Shown here: positions 43,269 to 55,342 of the stretch, piece by piece
Layout: every line of letters begins with the position of its first letter
Numbering within the stretch: position 1 is the first letter of the stretch
Source: Vicia villosa
Taxonomy: Eukaryota; Streptophyta; Magnoliopsida; Fabales; Fabaceae
Direction of reading: 5' to 3'
Length of the DNA stretch: 64,000 nt
Assembly: GCF_029867415.1 (NCBI RefSeq)
Contig: NC_081186.1
Span: 30,383,915-30,447,914 of the forward strand
The notes under the pieces: generated by a model
The model's database searches: none
Seen by the model: the letters and a program-made list of their open reading frames with translations, nothing else
What the model was told of the DNA's origin: nothing
Position numbers and translations under genes: made by a program

Positions 43269-45058
43269 ATCACTATTAATGGTAGCTCTGATGTTTGAAA
43301 GATGCTTCCTTCATCACAAACCCAGATGGAGAGAGTCTTCTCAGTTTTTAGAATTCTTACTGATTTTCATTTGTAATATTTCTTGTTTTTCAATGCACTG
43401 TTTGCATGTAGAAACTTGTTTATTTTTTAATGTTAATGCTAATACAATGATAATGTTTGTCTTGAAGTAATCCATTCGCTTCACTCATGTTTATTTGTTT
43501 TTATGCATTATGATACCAATTGCTTTTGCCAAACTCTTGCTTATGCAAAGATTGGAGGGAGAATGATGATCTGAAAACGCAAAAGTTTCTGGTTGTATGC
43601 TTTTGAATAAAACCCTGCTGATGATGTACAGGCATTGTTTCAAATTCCCAAACACTGGAGATATAAGGAAGATAATCCCTTGTTAACCCCTTTGAGCCTT
43701 GAAGTGGGAGTTTCTTTTCTAAACGAAAAACCCTAATTTGTAACCTGGGGCAGGGTAGTGTTCAGTTGATTTGACCAAGTGTTTAGATTTCAAAAAGGAT
43801 TGTGCATCCAAGGGTCGAATACGTCATATCCACATCAAAGGATGGATCATGGGAAACCACAATGGTTATTCCCCGCGCATCAAAAGGCTGGAAAATGTCA
43901 AACCACAATGGTTATCCTCCATACGCCAAGGAATGAGGCAGTCACAACCCTCCCAACAAGTCAAGACAAAGTCAATGTCACACGATTTGTTCAAATCAAA
44001 ATAATAAAAAAAAGAAGAAAAAAAGAGAAAGAAGAAGAAAAAAGCTCGCTAAGTTAGAAACTTGAAAATAAATGACTTAGGCAAAAGTTAGAGCATCCCG
44101 CTGGATGACCAATTCAAAAGAATCAGTCCAGGCAAAAGTTAGGGAAAATAAAAAAAAGTGAAAAGTGAAAAGAAAGGACTACAAAGCAAAAGTCCTCAAA
44201 AATGAACAAATCTGTGTGAATACAAAAACGAAGACAAAAAGGGTAACTACTACTCCAAGAAAGCTTCATTAGGTCCTTAATGGCACAAAATCCTTTTGAG
44301 AGATGAATACTCATGTTGAATTAACTGAACATAGAACTGGAGAACATCACGAAGATGGGGTGGGCTAAATAAACTTTGAGCCTAAAAATCTTTTTTTCTG
44401 AAAACCGTGAACCTGACCACGTTATAACCCTCAAAATTCCTAATTGAAGCAGGGTTTATTTGGAAAGCATACTTACACAAGAGAGCGTTCCTGACTCCTA
44501 TCGGTTATGCTGAAAACTTGTGTCGGTATCATATGCATAACAAAAAAAAAAATCAATGTCATCTCTTAACTAGTGATTCATTCACAAGGTTTTGCGACAT
44601 CTTTTTAAAACTTCAAGACTTACATAATTGTTGCATTTTGATTATCATTCTCAGAATAAACATTTTTATGCTTGTAAACATTTGTTTGACATCCATGAAG
44701 TTCACATCTGATCATCAGTAGAAAACTAAAACATTGCCATGGGCATGTTGTTTTCCCAGTATAATGCTTTTGCCAAGTTTGATTATCATTATGGGGCAAA
44801 TCTTGAAGACTCTGTCGAGTAAAAGAATGTGCCGAGTTTAGTCAATCTGGAGCAGTTACGTCGAGATTTGACAAATCTCTCCAAGAATCTGTTGATCTGG
44901 GGTAGATTATTCCAAGTGACGCCAAGGATTTTTATGAACCTTTTTAAGGCAGATGCCTCTCATAGACCATGTAGTCTGGGGCAAGTTGTGAATCAGAAGG
45001 TACCATGATCACCTCATTAGCTTGAAGTACAAAGGTCGTTGCCATGATCAATCTAGAG
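43269..45058 (+). other. Ogre B 3' UTR, first part
   Basis: This is non-coding and collinear with the Ogre A 3' UTR (240-2000). It includes a short A/G tract (44003-44045) and ends at TAGAG (45054-45058), the target duplication of the inserted element. Confidence 0.75.
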
Positions 45059-47988
45059 TGTAACACCCCAAATCTACCCAACGTTATATTTAAATTAGAA
45101 TGTGGAAATTTCAAATATTAAACATGAGGCATTACATTCTCAACTTATTCCAACAAACAACCAACCTATATTTGCTTTTATTAGGATACATAGCATTCGG
45201 CGTTCACAACTTATAAATCATATACAATTTTATCCAACTAAAATCAAAACTTCAATTTATAATTATTCAAGAATTATTGTAATAACAACAATTAGAAACA
45301 ATTTCAACAACAAATAATAACAACTATTCATCGTCTTATAATAACAACAACATGACCGACATAATCAATCATAATCCCATCCCGAGTGCTACGTATCAGA
45401 GCAAGGCTCCAATCGACTAACCGCAACTAAAGACTTCATAAAGTTACTTCGCTTCCACAGCTATTCTTGAGTACCTGCTCAATTACCCATAATAGGTAAC
45501 ATCATTACAGAAGGGGTGAGATATCATACAATATAAACAGGTGTATGATAAACAGTATATTAGATTAGGATTATACAAATTCTACCACTTTACATAGCAA
45601 TTATACAACAACGAGTAAGCGACTTAAATCAATACAACTTACTAGCAACAACAACTTAGTAACAACAACTTAATAACAACAACTTAATAACAACAACTTA
45701 GTAACAACAACTTAATAACAACAACTTAATAACAACAACTTAGTAACAACAACTTAATAACAACAACTTAATAACAACAACTTAGTAACAACGACTTGAT
45801 CACAACAACAACTTAACAGTAATGACAACTTAACAGCAATAACAACTTAATGGCAATCATAACTTATAACCAACAATAGCTTAATCACAAAATCAACTTA
45901 TAACCACATCAACTTATATCAAACGACAATTTATCAGATAGCAACAACAACACGATAACAACTTAAACATCGACAACAACAACAACGGTAACAACTTAAA
46001 CATCAACAACAACAACAACGGTAACAACTTAAACATCAACAACAGCTCAGACATACAAATCGAATGTGACTCAACTATGCAAATGCATGTGGTACCATTT
46101 GGAGTAAAACTCCCAACGTAAACATATGCCAGGTTATCGAGGCATTTCAACAACGTAAACAGGGTGCCATCAAGGCCAACGTAATCAGGTGCATTCTAGG
46201 CCAACATAAACAATGCAAATGTATGCATGCGACAACAACCACAACGTCATAACAACAACAACGAAACAACAACGTAAACAACAACTTGAACATGCAACAG
46301 ATGCATCAACTTAATCCAACATTGGTCATACGACCTACAACTTAAACATGCCCACAAGTCGGGACAATAACAACGCTGAACAACATAATCAATTTTCAAC
46401 TTATTCAACATTGGCCATAGGCCTACAACATCATCAACGTAATCAACGATAATTCAACAGCAACGTATAACAACAACATTTCAACATAGTAATAACAACT
46501 TGTTCAACAATGACAACATATTCCCAACAACTTACTAACAACATATTCAACTATATCATGTTCACTAATAACATACTAGAAACAACATAACAACAACAAC
46601 TCGACACAACGCTTACTCATACCGACTATTATTATAAGTCTTATTTATACTACTTAATAGCAACATATACTACATTCTACTCAATAACTTATATATAATT
46701 GTCCACCAACTTACATCATCGGTCCTTATACTACTACCAAATTATTCCTACCAAGGTTGTAACAACTCTGCAGCGATCAACTTAATATTCGCTATCAACA
46801 TCTACCACTAAGGCACCAACAACTTAATTATTATTATTTGTTAATTATCAACAACTCCGTTACTTTGAATTACCGCTACATAAGCCATCATTATTGCTAC
46901 AGTTACTTTTATCGCATTAATAATTAGGCTACCGATTCAGCCTGCTACTTTATACTTCTGCCATTGCTCCTTCGTGTTATTTTCCACTTTCTGCAACTTA
47001 TACCACATGCCAACTATTTCTAATAATAAGCATTACTACCAATTCATTTGATTGAATTTCTACAACTTAATTCAAGAACACAACATTTATAACAGCAACA
47101 TAACAATTTTCCACCACTAAAACACAATACAACAGCAACCTACAAATCATCCCCAAATCAACACGGAGCAACCAATTATGAATAACAACCAAGGACTCAG
47201 AATCAACCACATAATCAAACACCGACACTGAGGCAAATTCATAAACCCCATCCCACATACGTGTTCATCATAACCCCGGTTATAGAGTAAGAACCCCACC
47301 CTTACCTTTGGATTGGAGATTCCTCTACTCTCCCGGTTGCCATAGCTTATGCCGCCGCTTCCAACTTTTCTCCGAAAATCTTTTCTAACAACGTGCAGAG
47401 ACGCACCAAAAACCTGTTTGGAAATCGTTTTGTCATACGGACTTAAAATCATCAAAACGAAAATCGCTCCGGTCAGAAGTTACCTCTACGAGTCTGGAAC
47501 GTTGTGTCCAAGAACCGCGACGATCCAACGGTTGGATTGGGAGAAACGTTTGTTTTGCTAAGGTGTCTCACCACAGAAACTTGCTGCGAAAATTGGACTT
47601 CCCCTGACTTTTCTCTTCCGCCATGGATCTCTTCTTCACCTCTCCTCCAAACCCTTATTTTCTTCGTACAGTACAACAAAAACCTATTTCTTTTCTTTTT
47701 CTTTATTTTCCAAATAATCCAAATAACTCCTATAACTCTTATTGGGCCAATCATTCACACTTCCTCATTGCTATTTACCACACACTAATCCAACCCAATT
47801 CACTTAAATCAATTAGTCCAATAAATAAATCATATTATTCTTACTATTATCCTCCAATTAAACCGACTAAATAAATCCGACTTAAACTTAATATCTTCGA
47901 TCAGCATAACAATCCAATTTCAGCTAAATCCAATAAATAATTCCTTCCGTAATTTAATTAACTAATTAATTAAATTCGGGGCGTTACA
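45059..47988 (-). repeat. LARD-like element LTR, left copy (3' LTR)
   Basis: On the plus strand it reads TGTAACACCCCAAATCTACC ... GGGGCGTTACA. It contains a 14 bp minisatellite at 45650-45789 and AAC-rich low-complexity sequence over 45790-46600. The open frames at 47349-47874 recur identically in the other LTR and, reversed, in the solo LTR. They are not recognisable proteins. Confidence 0.93.
45650..45789. repeat. 14 bp minisatellite with 42 bp higher-order period
   Basis: There are ten units of AACAACTTARTAAC. The variable base runs G,A,A,G,A,A,G,A,A,G, so a 42 bp triplet is the true repeating block. The identical array is present at 50283-50422 in the other LTR. Confidence 0.92.
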
Positions 47989-49691
47989 ACTCTCCCCCAC
48001 TTAAAATATTTTCGTCCTCGAAAATCTATCCGACAAAATCATCCTGACACCTCACACTTCAGCTGCGTAACTCTGATCATCCAACCTTAGTTCACTGTCC
48101 TCATTAAAGTTCCTGCCAACTTATATGATTCACAAGCTTCAACCAAGTTTCATTCACATCCATCACTTTACACACCATTAAGATAGTAAGATAAGTACAT
48201 AACATCCAATACAATTCCGTCTACTATTAACAAGAGATTAAGGGTGATCAGTTCCTCAATTTGTCAATAGTTAGCCGACAATCATGATGAAGTATAACCC
48301 ATCATTACTAAACTATAATAGCACACTTTATCACTTGGCTCAAGTCCCCTAAGCATAACGTCCAAGAATTCACTCCATAGTTTCCTCGACGCACGCAGCA
48401 CAACACAATTCTTAAATATCTTCTAATACAGAAACGTCACTATACCAAGTATAATCCAAATCACTTTGCTCCACGAAAATTTATTCAAGTAGAGAACTTA
48501 AGCAATGTCAATAAATCCTTAGTCTTATAACTTCACTGATCTCCACAATCTCGCATTTTATCGTATTCTAATCACGATCTCAACATCGTCATCTCATCAT
48601 TCGGTTAGCGACAAAACTTCCAAAATTTTCTTCTAGTTGACTTTGCAATCCACTTATATGATCCAACAACAAAACCTGTAACAACTCATCTTTACATCAT
48701 CATCCAAACGTCGACGTCACGAGCAATAAAATTCCACTGACAACTTCGCAATTCACCAGCACCGCTGAAACATCGCAGCCTTTTAAAATTCTAACAAAAA
48801 GCGCTCAACTTCCAACACAAATATCTCCCTCGATACAGACCTTCCTGATACAAAATGATATACTAAACTGAAGGGAATTTCATGTAGATTCTAGAAATTC
48901 AAGAATCGCTTAAATCCGAGTTACGAGTAAAAAGTTATCACTTGTATAACATGTCTGGTCAAGGAATCCCGTATACCAGTCTGTACTAAATTCAGCATCA
49001 GACCCAAAACTTCAAACGCATCTTTCTCCCTCGTCGAAAACATGTAGCAGACAAAGTTTATATGAAAACTGTAGGGAATTTTGCAAGCTTTCCGAAAAGT
49101 CCAGAATCGTCTCCATCGAAGTTACGAGCGAAAAGTTATCACCTGATTAGTGAAGGCTGTTCCATAAATACGAAAATACAGATTGGAAGTGATAAACATG
49201 GGTTCTACCTTTCTCCCTTGCTTCTAAAAATTCCCAACCATCCTCACCGGCATAAAAATCCACATCGACTCATCCAAACAATTCCTAACTTCGCTTGGTT
49301 TGACTTCGAACGGTTAACTCCCAAGAGTATCTTCTTATTAATCGAACCTCTCGTCCAACGACAAGTCACAGTTATTCCATCTCAAGGATACATCAACTCT
49401 ACCGCGACATTAAAATCTTAAATCCGTGCTTCCTTCAAAATTGGAAAAATCATGCCATCTCGCCAATACTCGCACTTATGCAATTCCTATTACACCGAAC
49501 CAACTGTTCACACTTGAAACATCCAAGAGAAGCGCTAGCTTCTCCCCCACTTGGCTTCAAGCCCACTCCTACAAACAAACGACTAGAAAACAAACAAGTA
49601 CCGACAGTGTTGTACACACTTGTCGCATACCAAGGGATAAATAACATTATACACACTGGCCGGACAGACCGACCTGCTCTGATACCACTAA
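47989..49691 (-). other. Internal region of the LARD-like element
   Basis: This 1.7 kb region has no recognisable coding sequence on either strand. Two diverged direct repeats share TTACGAGYRAAAAGTTATCAC (about 48865-48950 and 49072-49160). The minus-strand frame at 49450-49704 (84 codons) starts right behind the primer site but has no known domain. Confidence 0.75.
49680..49691 (-). other. Primer binding site region of the LARD-like element
   Basis: On the minus strand TGGTATCAGAGC follows the LTR end by a few bases (plus-strand GCTCTGATACCA ending at about 49688). It is the same initiator tRNA-Met site as in the Tekay-like element. Confidence 0.9.
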
Positions 49692-52612
49692 TGTAACACC
49701 CCAAATCTACCCAACGTTATATTTAAATTAGAATGCGGAAATTTCAAATATTAAACATGAGGCATTACATTCTCAACTTATTCCAACAAACAACCAACCT
49801 ATATTTGCTTTTATTATGATACATAGCATTCGGCGTTCACAACTTATAAATCATATACAACTTTATCCAACTAAAATCAAAACTTCAATTTATAATTATT
49901 CAAGAATTATTGTAATAACAACAATTAGAAACAATTTCAACAACAAATAATAACAACTATTCATCGTCTTATAATAACAACAACATGACCGACATAATCA
50001 ATCATAATCCCATCCCGAGTGCTACGTATCAGAGCAAGACACCAATCGACTAACCGCAACTAAAGACTTCATAAAGTTACTTCGCTTCCACAGCTATTCT
50101 TGAGTACCTGCTCAATTACCCATAATAGGTAACATCATTACAAAAGGGGTGAGATATCATACAATATAAACAGGTGTATGATAAACAGTATATTAGATTA
50201 GGATTATACAAATTCTACCACTTTACATAGCAATTATACAACAACGAGTAAGCGACTTAAATCAATACAACTTACTAGCAACAACAACTTAGTAACAACA
50301 ACTTAATAACAACAACTTAATAACAACAACTTAGTAACAACAACTTAATAACAACAACTTAATAACAACAACTTAGTAACAACAACTTAATAACAACAAC
50401 TTAATAACAACAACTTAGTAACAACGACTTGATCACAACAACAACTTAACAGTAATGACAACTTAACAGCAATAACAACTTAATGGCAATCATAACTTAT
50501 AACCAACAATAACTTAATCACAAAATCAACTTATAACCACATCAACTTATATCAAACGACAATTTATCAGATAGCAACAACAACACGATAGCAAATTCAA
50601 CATCGACAACAACAACAACGGTAACAACTTAAACATCAACAACAACAACAACGGTAACAACTTAAACATCAACAACAGCTCAGACATACAAATCGAATGT
50701 GACTCAACTATGCAAATGCATGTGGTACCATTTGGAGTAAAACTCCCAACGTAAACATATGCCAGGTTATCGAGGCATTTCAACAACGTAAACAGGGTAC
50801 CATCAAGGCCAACGTAATCAGGTGCCATCTAGGCCAACATAAACAATGCAAATGTATGCATGCGACAACAACCACAACGTCATAACAACAACAACGAAAC
50901 AACAACGTAAACAACAACTTGAACATGCAACAGATGCATCAACTTAATCCAACATTGGTCATACGACCTACAACTTAAACATGCCCACAAGTCGGGACAA
51001 TAACAACGCTGAACAACATAATCAATTTTCAACTTATTCAACATTGGCCATAGGCCTACAACATCATCAACGTAATCAACGATAATTCAACAGCAACGTA
51101 TAGCAACAACATTTCAACATAGTAATAACAACTTGTTCAACAATGACAACATATTCCCAACAACTTACTAACAACATATTCAACTATATCATGTTCAATA
51201 ATAACATACTAGAAACAACATAACAACAACAACTCGACACAACGCTTACTCATACCGACTATTATTATAATTCTTATTTATACTACTTAATAGCAACATA
51301 TACTACATTCTACTCAATAACTTATATTTAATTGTCCACCAACTTACATCATCGGTCCTTATACTACTACCAAATTATTCCTACCAAGGTTGTTACAACT
51401 CTGCAGCTATCAACTTAATATTCGCTATCAACATCTACCACTAAGGCACCAACAACTTATTTATTATTATTTGTTAATTATCAACAACTCCGTTACTTTG
51501 AATTACCGCTACATAAGCCATCATTATTGCTACAGTTACTTTTATCGCATTAATAATTAGGCTACCGATTCAGCCTGCTACTTTATACTTCTGCCATTGC
51601 TCCTTCGTGTTATTTTCCACTTTCTGCAACTTATACCACATGCCAACTATTTCTAATAATAAGCATTACTACCAATTCATTTGATTGAATTTCTACAACT
51701 TAATTCAAGAACACAACATTTATAACAGCAACATAACAATTTTCCACCACTAAAACACAATACAACAGCAACCTACAAATCATCCCCAAATCAACACGGA
51801 GCAACCAATTATGAATAACAACCAAGGGCTCAGAATCAACCACATAATCAAACACCGACACTGAGGCAAATTCATAAACCCCATCCCACATACGTGTTCA
51901 TCATAACCCCGGTTATAGAGTAAGAACCCCACCCTTACCTTTGGATTGGAGATTCCTCTACTCTCCCGGTTGCCATAGCTTATGCCGCCGCTTCCAACTT
52001 TTCTCCGAAAATCTTTTCTAACAACGTGCAGAGACGCACCAAAAACCTGTTCGGAAATCGTTTTGTCAGACGGACTTAAAATCATCAAAACGAAAATAGC
52101 TCCGGTCAGAAGTTACCTCTACGAGTCTGGAACGTTGTGTCCAAGAACCGCGACGATCCAACGGTTGGATTGGGAGAAACGTTTGTTTTGCTAAGGTGTC
52201 TCACCACAGAAACTTGCTGCGAAAATTGGACTTCCCCTGACTTTTCTCTTCCGCCATGGCTCTCTTCTTCACCTCTCCTCCAAACCCTTATTTTCTTCGT
52301 ACAGTACAACAAAAACCTATTTCTTTTCTTTTTCTTTATTTTCCAAATAACTCCTATAACTCTTATTGGGCCAATCATTCACACTTCCTCATTGCTATTT
52401 ACCACACACTAATCCAACCCAATTCACTTAAATCGATTAGTCCAATAAATAAATCATATTATTCTTACTATTATCCTCCAATTAAACCGACTAAATAAAT
52501 CCGACTTAAACTTAATATCTTCGATCAACATAACAATCCAATTTCAGCTAAATCCAATAAATAATTCCTTCCGTAATTTAATTAACTAATTAATTAAATT
52601 CGGGGCGTTACA
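49692..52612 (-). repeat. LARD-like element LTR, right copy (5' LTR)
   Basis: It is a near-identical copy of 45059-47988. The 9 bp shortfall corresponds to a missing CCAAATAAT near 52345. The 14 bp minisatellite is at 50283-50422. Confidence 0.93.
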
Positions 52613-53828
52613 TAGAGTATGTCACTCTCTACCAAGAAGTTTTGAGACATTAGTTGACTGTTGGGTTTTCTTTCTCACCTTGTGTTGAGTTTTAACTAAA
52701 ATCCCCCGCATGTTAACTCATTTGCTATGATGATAACTTCTTATTTCCTTTTTAAGTTCAAAATGGTGATTTTCTACAAGGAAATTTTCTCTGACCTCCC
52801 ATAGTAGAGCTTGCAAGAATATGTTTTTCCATCTCCAACAAGTTTTCCCTCAGTGCGGAGTTCACGTTGTTATCCCTTCATTGGATTTTTAGATCTTTGA
52901 AGTTTGACTTTGGGTTTTCTCCTCAGTCAGTATCTCTCTTGAGCCTTGTAGTAGGACTCTGTTCCTCAAGTGGCCTTTGTGTTTATCTCCAATTGAATCC
53001 TCAGCAGTGTTCTTAGCATGGGTCTTCAGAAGGATTTCCCTTGATATCTCCAGCTTATTGAGACTCTCCGAGTATCTAGTGTACTTTGATGTCTTGTCAT
53101 TTCCAGTATCTCTGTGTTTGTTTTGTCATCATATACATGACATTCATTCATTCATTCATACATACTACATGCATAAAAAAAAATAATTAAAAAAGAAAAA
53201 TACATTCATATCCATTTTGCATTTCTTAATGTTTTGATCCATTCTCTTTGATTCCTCAAAATACATGATCTCTTTCCATTAGAGTGTCTACCTTAAGCAG
53301 AAAGTGTTTATCCTTTCTAATTCCCCACAGAGTTTGTTCCTCGTGGAAGAATTTTGCTTCAGAGTTCCTCCTCAGCTCATTTGTCAGGATGGAACTAATC
53401 CCCATTTGAGTTCATTCCTCATTTGGTAGAGTCTTTTTTGACCGTTTCTATCCAGTTTATTCCTGGAGTTGAACTTTGGTCTCTTGCAATACTATTTTGA
53501 ACATCTCTAGGCTGGGAAACCTATATTGAGAAGGCATTTATTTTACACCTCTTGAGGATTCTGCTTTCCTCAACAATGGAAAATTCATTTGTGATTGATG
53601 TTCTTATCAGATATTGATATATTTATTATTCAGCAGTGTTGTTATTGCACTCCCTTGGAATTTGTGCTTGAAAGCAAGGGGCAGGTTTTGACTTTAAGCA
53701 ACTTATGTTATCCCCATCATGTTTTGGTTGACAGCAAATTGAAGCCTCTTTATTTGAGCAAGTTTGTACGTCTCCACATATCAATCTTATCTTCAAAGCA
53801 AGTGATAATCTCTCAGGCTTTATGAACT

Positions 53829-54195
53829 TCTTGATTCCAAATGGAAGAAGCTCAGCAAATGGTAAGTCGCTTCAGTGTAAGTGACAGTTTGCATCCAAGT
53901 GGAAGAAGCTCAGCAAATGGTAAGTCGCTTCAGTGTAAGCGAAAGTTTGCATCCAAATGGAAGAAGCTCAGCAAATGGTAAGTCCCTTCAGTGTAAGTGA
54001 CAGTTTGCATCCAAGTGGAAGAAGCTCAGCAAATGGTAAGTCTCTTCATTGTAAGTGACAGTTTGCATCCAAGTGGAAGAAGCTCAGCAAATGGTAAGTC
54101 ACTTCAGTGTATGTGACAGTTTGCATCCAGTTAATGGAAGAAGCTTGGCAAATGGTAAGTCCCTTCATCAGAAGTGACAGTTTGCATCCAGTTCC
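53829..54195 (+). repeat. 58 bp tandem array, six copies
   Basis: The marker GGAAGAAGCTCAGCAAATGG begins at 53843, 53901, 53959, 54017 and 54075, with a diverged sixth at 54136, giving exact 58 bp steps and then 61. Each unit also has GTAAGTC.CTTCAGTGTAAG and CAGTTTGCATCCA. Confidence 0.95.
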
Positions 54196-54249
54196 TTTTC
54201 TCAAGCCGCGTCCTTGATTTAAGAAGAAGTTGATCCCTATTCTTAGCGG

Positions 54250-54610
54250 AAGCTTATCGTCAACTATTGAGGCGGTAATTCAATTTTTTCTACCTTCAGC
54301 TATTGAGTTGGTAGCTTATCATCAACTATTGAGGCGGTAATTCAATTTTCTTCTACCTTCAACCATTGAGTTGGTAGCTTATCGTCAACTATTGAGGCGG
54401 TAATTCAATTTTCTTCTACCTTCAACTATTGAGTTGGTAGCTTATCGTCAACTATTGAGGCGGTAATTCAATTTTCTTCTACCTTCAACTATTGAGTTGG
54501 TAGCTTATCGTCAACTATTGAGGCGGTAATTCAATTTTCTCTACCTTCAACTATTGAGTTGATAGCTTACCGTCAACCATTGAGTCGGTAATTCTCCTCC
54601 TACCTTCAGT
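54250..54610 (+). repeat. 63 bp tandem array, six copies
   Basis: GGCGGTAATTCAATTTT recurs at 54271, 54333, 54396, 54459 and 54522, with a diverged sixth (GTCGGTAATTC) at 54584, in steps of 62-63 bp. Each unit has two related halves, CTATTGAGGCGGTAATTC and CTATTGAGTTGGTAGCTT, suggesting growth from a shorter ancestor. Confidence 0.95.
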
Positions 54611-54975
54611 AAAAGTCGGTAGTCCATCTTCAGTAAAAGTTGGTGTTTTCTCTTATCCCCAGCGAAAGTTGATGCTTTAACCTCTCTGGTGCGAAATATT
54701 TTCCCCGGTGAAGTTTCATTTCCGAGGAAAGTCTCGTTTCTCCAATAAAGACTTGTTTTCCTAGTGGAGTTCTTCCTGCAAGACATTTGTTTTCCCCAAT
54801 GGAGTTCCTTCTGCTCTCCCCAGTGATGTCTTGTTTCATCATCATGACAGATGCATTCATTAAACATTGCATTCCATCTTAGGATCAAAAATTGTGTGTT
54901 TTATATATTTAAGTCTCTTCGATCGTGACGAAATGAAGATTTCCAATCTTCATATCTCCGGATAGAAGAAACTTA

Positions 54976-54987
54976 AATAGGGGCATT
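54976..54987 (+). other. Ogre B polypurine tract
   Basis: AAATAGGGGCAT lies directly before TGTCATAACCC, the start of the 3' LTR. Confidence 0.8.
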
Positions 54988-55342
54988 TGTCATAACCCAA
55001 TTTTTGACCCTAAGATCATAAATCATTCGCATATCAATCATCAATCAAAAGTTTCAACTTAAAACTCTACTTGTGATGTTGTGCTCAATTCATCTGCAAG
55101 GGAATCATCGAGCACCCATGTTTTACTTTGTATACATTGTTTTACTAACCAAAATACCAAAAATATTACCTTGTGCTTTTGTATATTTGTGTTTTGTAGG
55201 TACCAAATCAAAATATCCATCAAAGGAGCATTTTTCAACAATTTCACTGTGCAAATCGATTTGCATAAGGTGTAAATCGATTTACACAACTGTTTCTGCA
55301 CCAGATTTGCTTCTGCCATCAGTGCAAATCGATTTACATAAC
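54988..55342 (+). repeat. Ogre B 3' LTR, first 355 bp
   Basis: It aligns with 36404-36740 of the 5' LTR and has a short extra segment near 55147-55165. Three perfect AAATCGATTT palindromes lie at 55250-55335. It is cut by a reverse-oriented LTR at 55343. ATAAC (55338-55342) is the expected target duplication. Confidence 0.88.

Larger units (their letters stand above)
45059..52612 (-). mobile_element. Complete non-coding LTR retrotransposon (LARD-like, Tekay-type ends)
   Basis: The two LTRs (2930 and 2921 bp) enclose only 1703 bp. The element is flanked by perfect TAGAG duplications (45054-45058 and 52613-52617). Orientation is minus: the primer site for initiator tRNA-Met is at 49680-49691 and the polypurine tract CTCTCCCCCACTT is at 47990-48002, both read in reverse complement. 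The tract and the adjacent TTTTCGAGGACGAAAAT match the Tekay-like element at 14403-14437. No gag or pol motif is visible inside, so it must use proteins from another element. LTR differences are few (about one per cent by eye, plus one 9 bp indel), implying a recent insertion. Confidence 0.92.
52613..54975 (+). other. Ogre B 3' UTR, second part
   Basis: It resumes after the second TAGAG. It is non-coding and pyrimidine-rich, with TTCCCCAGTGGAG-like motifs, and carries two clean tandem arrays listed separately. The ORFs at 52977-53186 and 53595-53825 show no domain. Confidence 0.75.
36404..55342 (+). mobile_element. Ogre B, pol-less Ogre-type element with three nested insertions
   Basis: The order is 5' LTR (36404-39696), primer site, 5' leader, short gag (42531-43268), 3' UTR (43269-45058 resuming at 52613-54975), polypurine tract, and the first 355 bp of the 3' LTR (54988-55342). 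The two LTR starts match closely over that length. Interrupting it are an Athila-like solo LTR, a complete non-coding LTR element and a reverse-oriented Ogre A-type LTR. No ORF1, protease, reverse transcriptase or integrase is visible, so it is a non-autonomous derivative. The remainder of its 3' LTR and the second CTTAT duplication should lie right of the window. Confidence 0.85.

Noticed and set aside
45650..46060. Short regularly spaced repeats that could suggest a CRISPR array
   Set aside because: The repeats are contiguous 14 bp units without spacers, inside a plant LTR.
47349..47874. Overlapping ORFs on both strands repeated in three LTRs
   Set aside because: They are conserved only because the LTRs are copies. 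They contain no domain and one indel changes the reading between copies.
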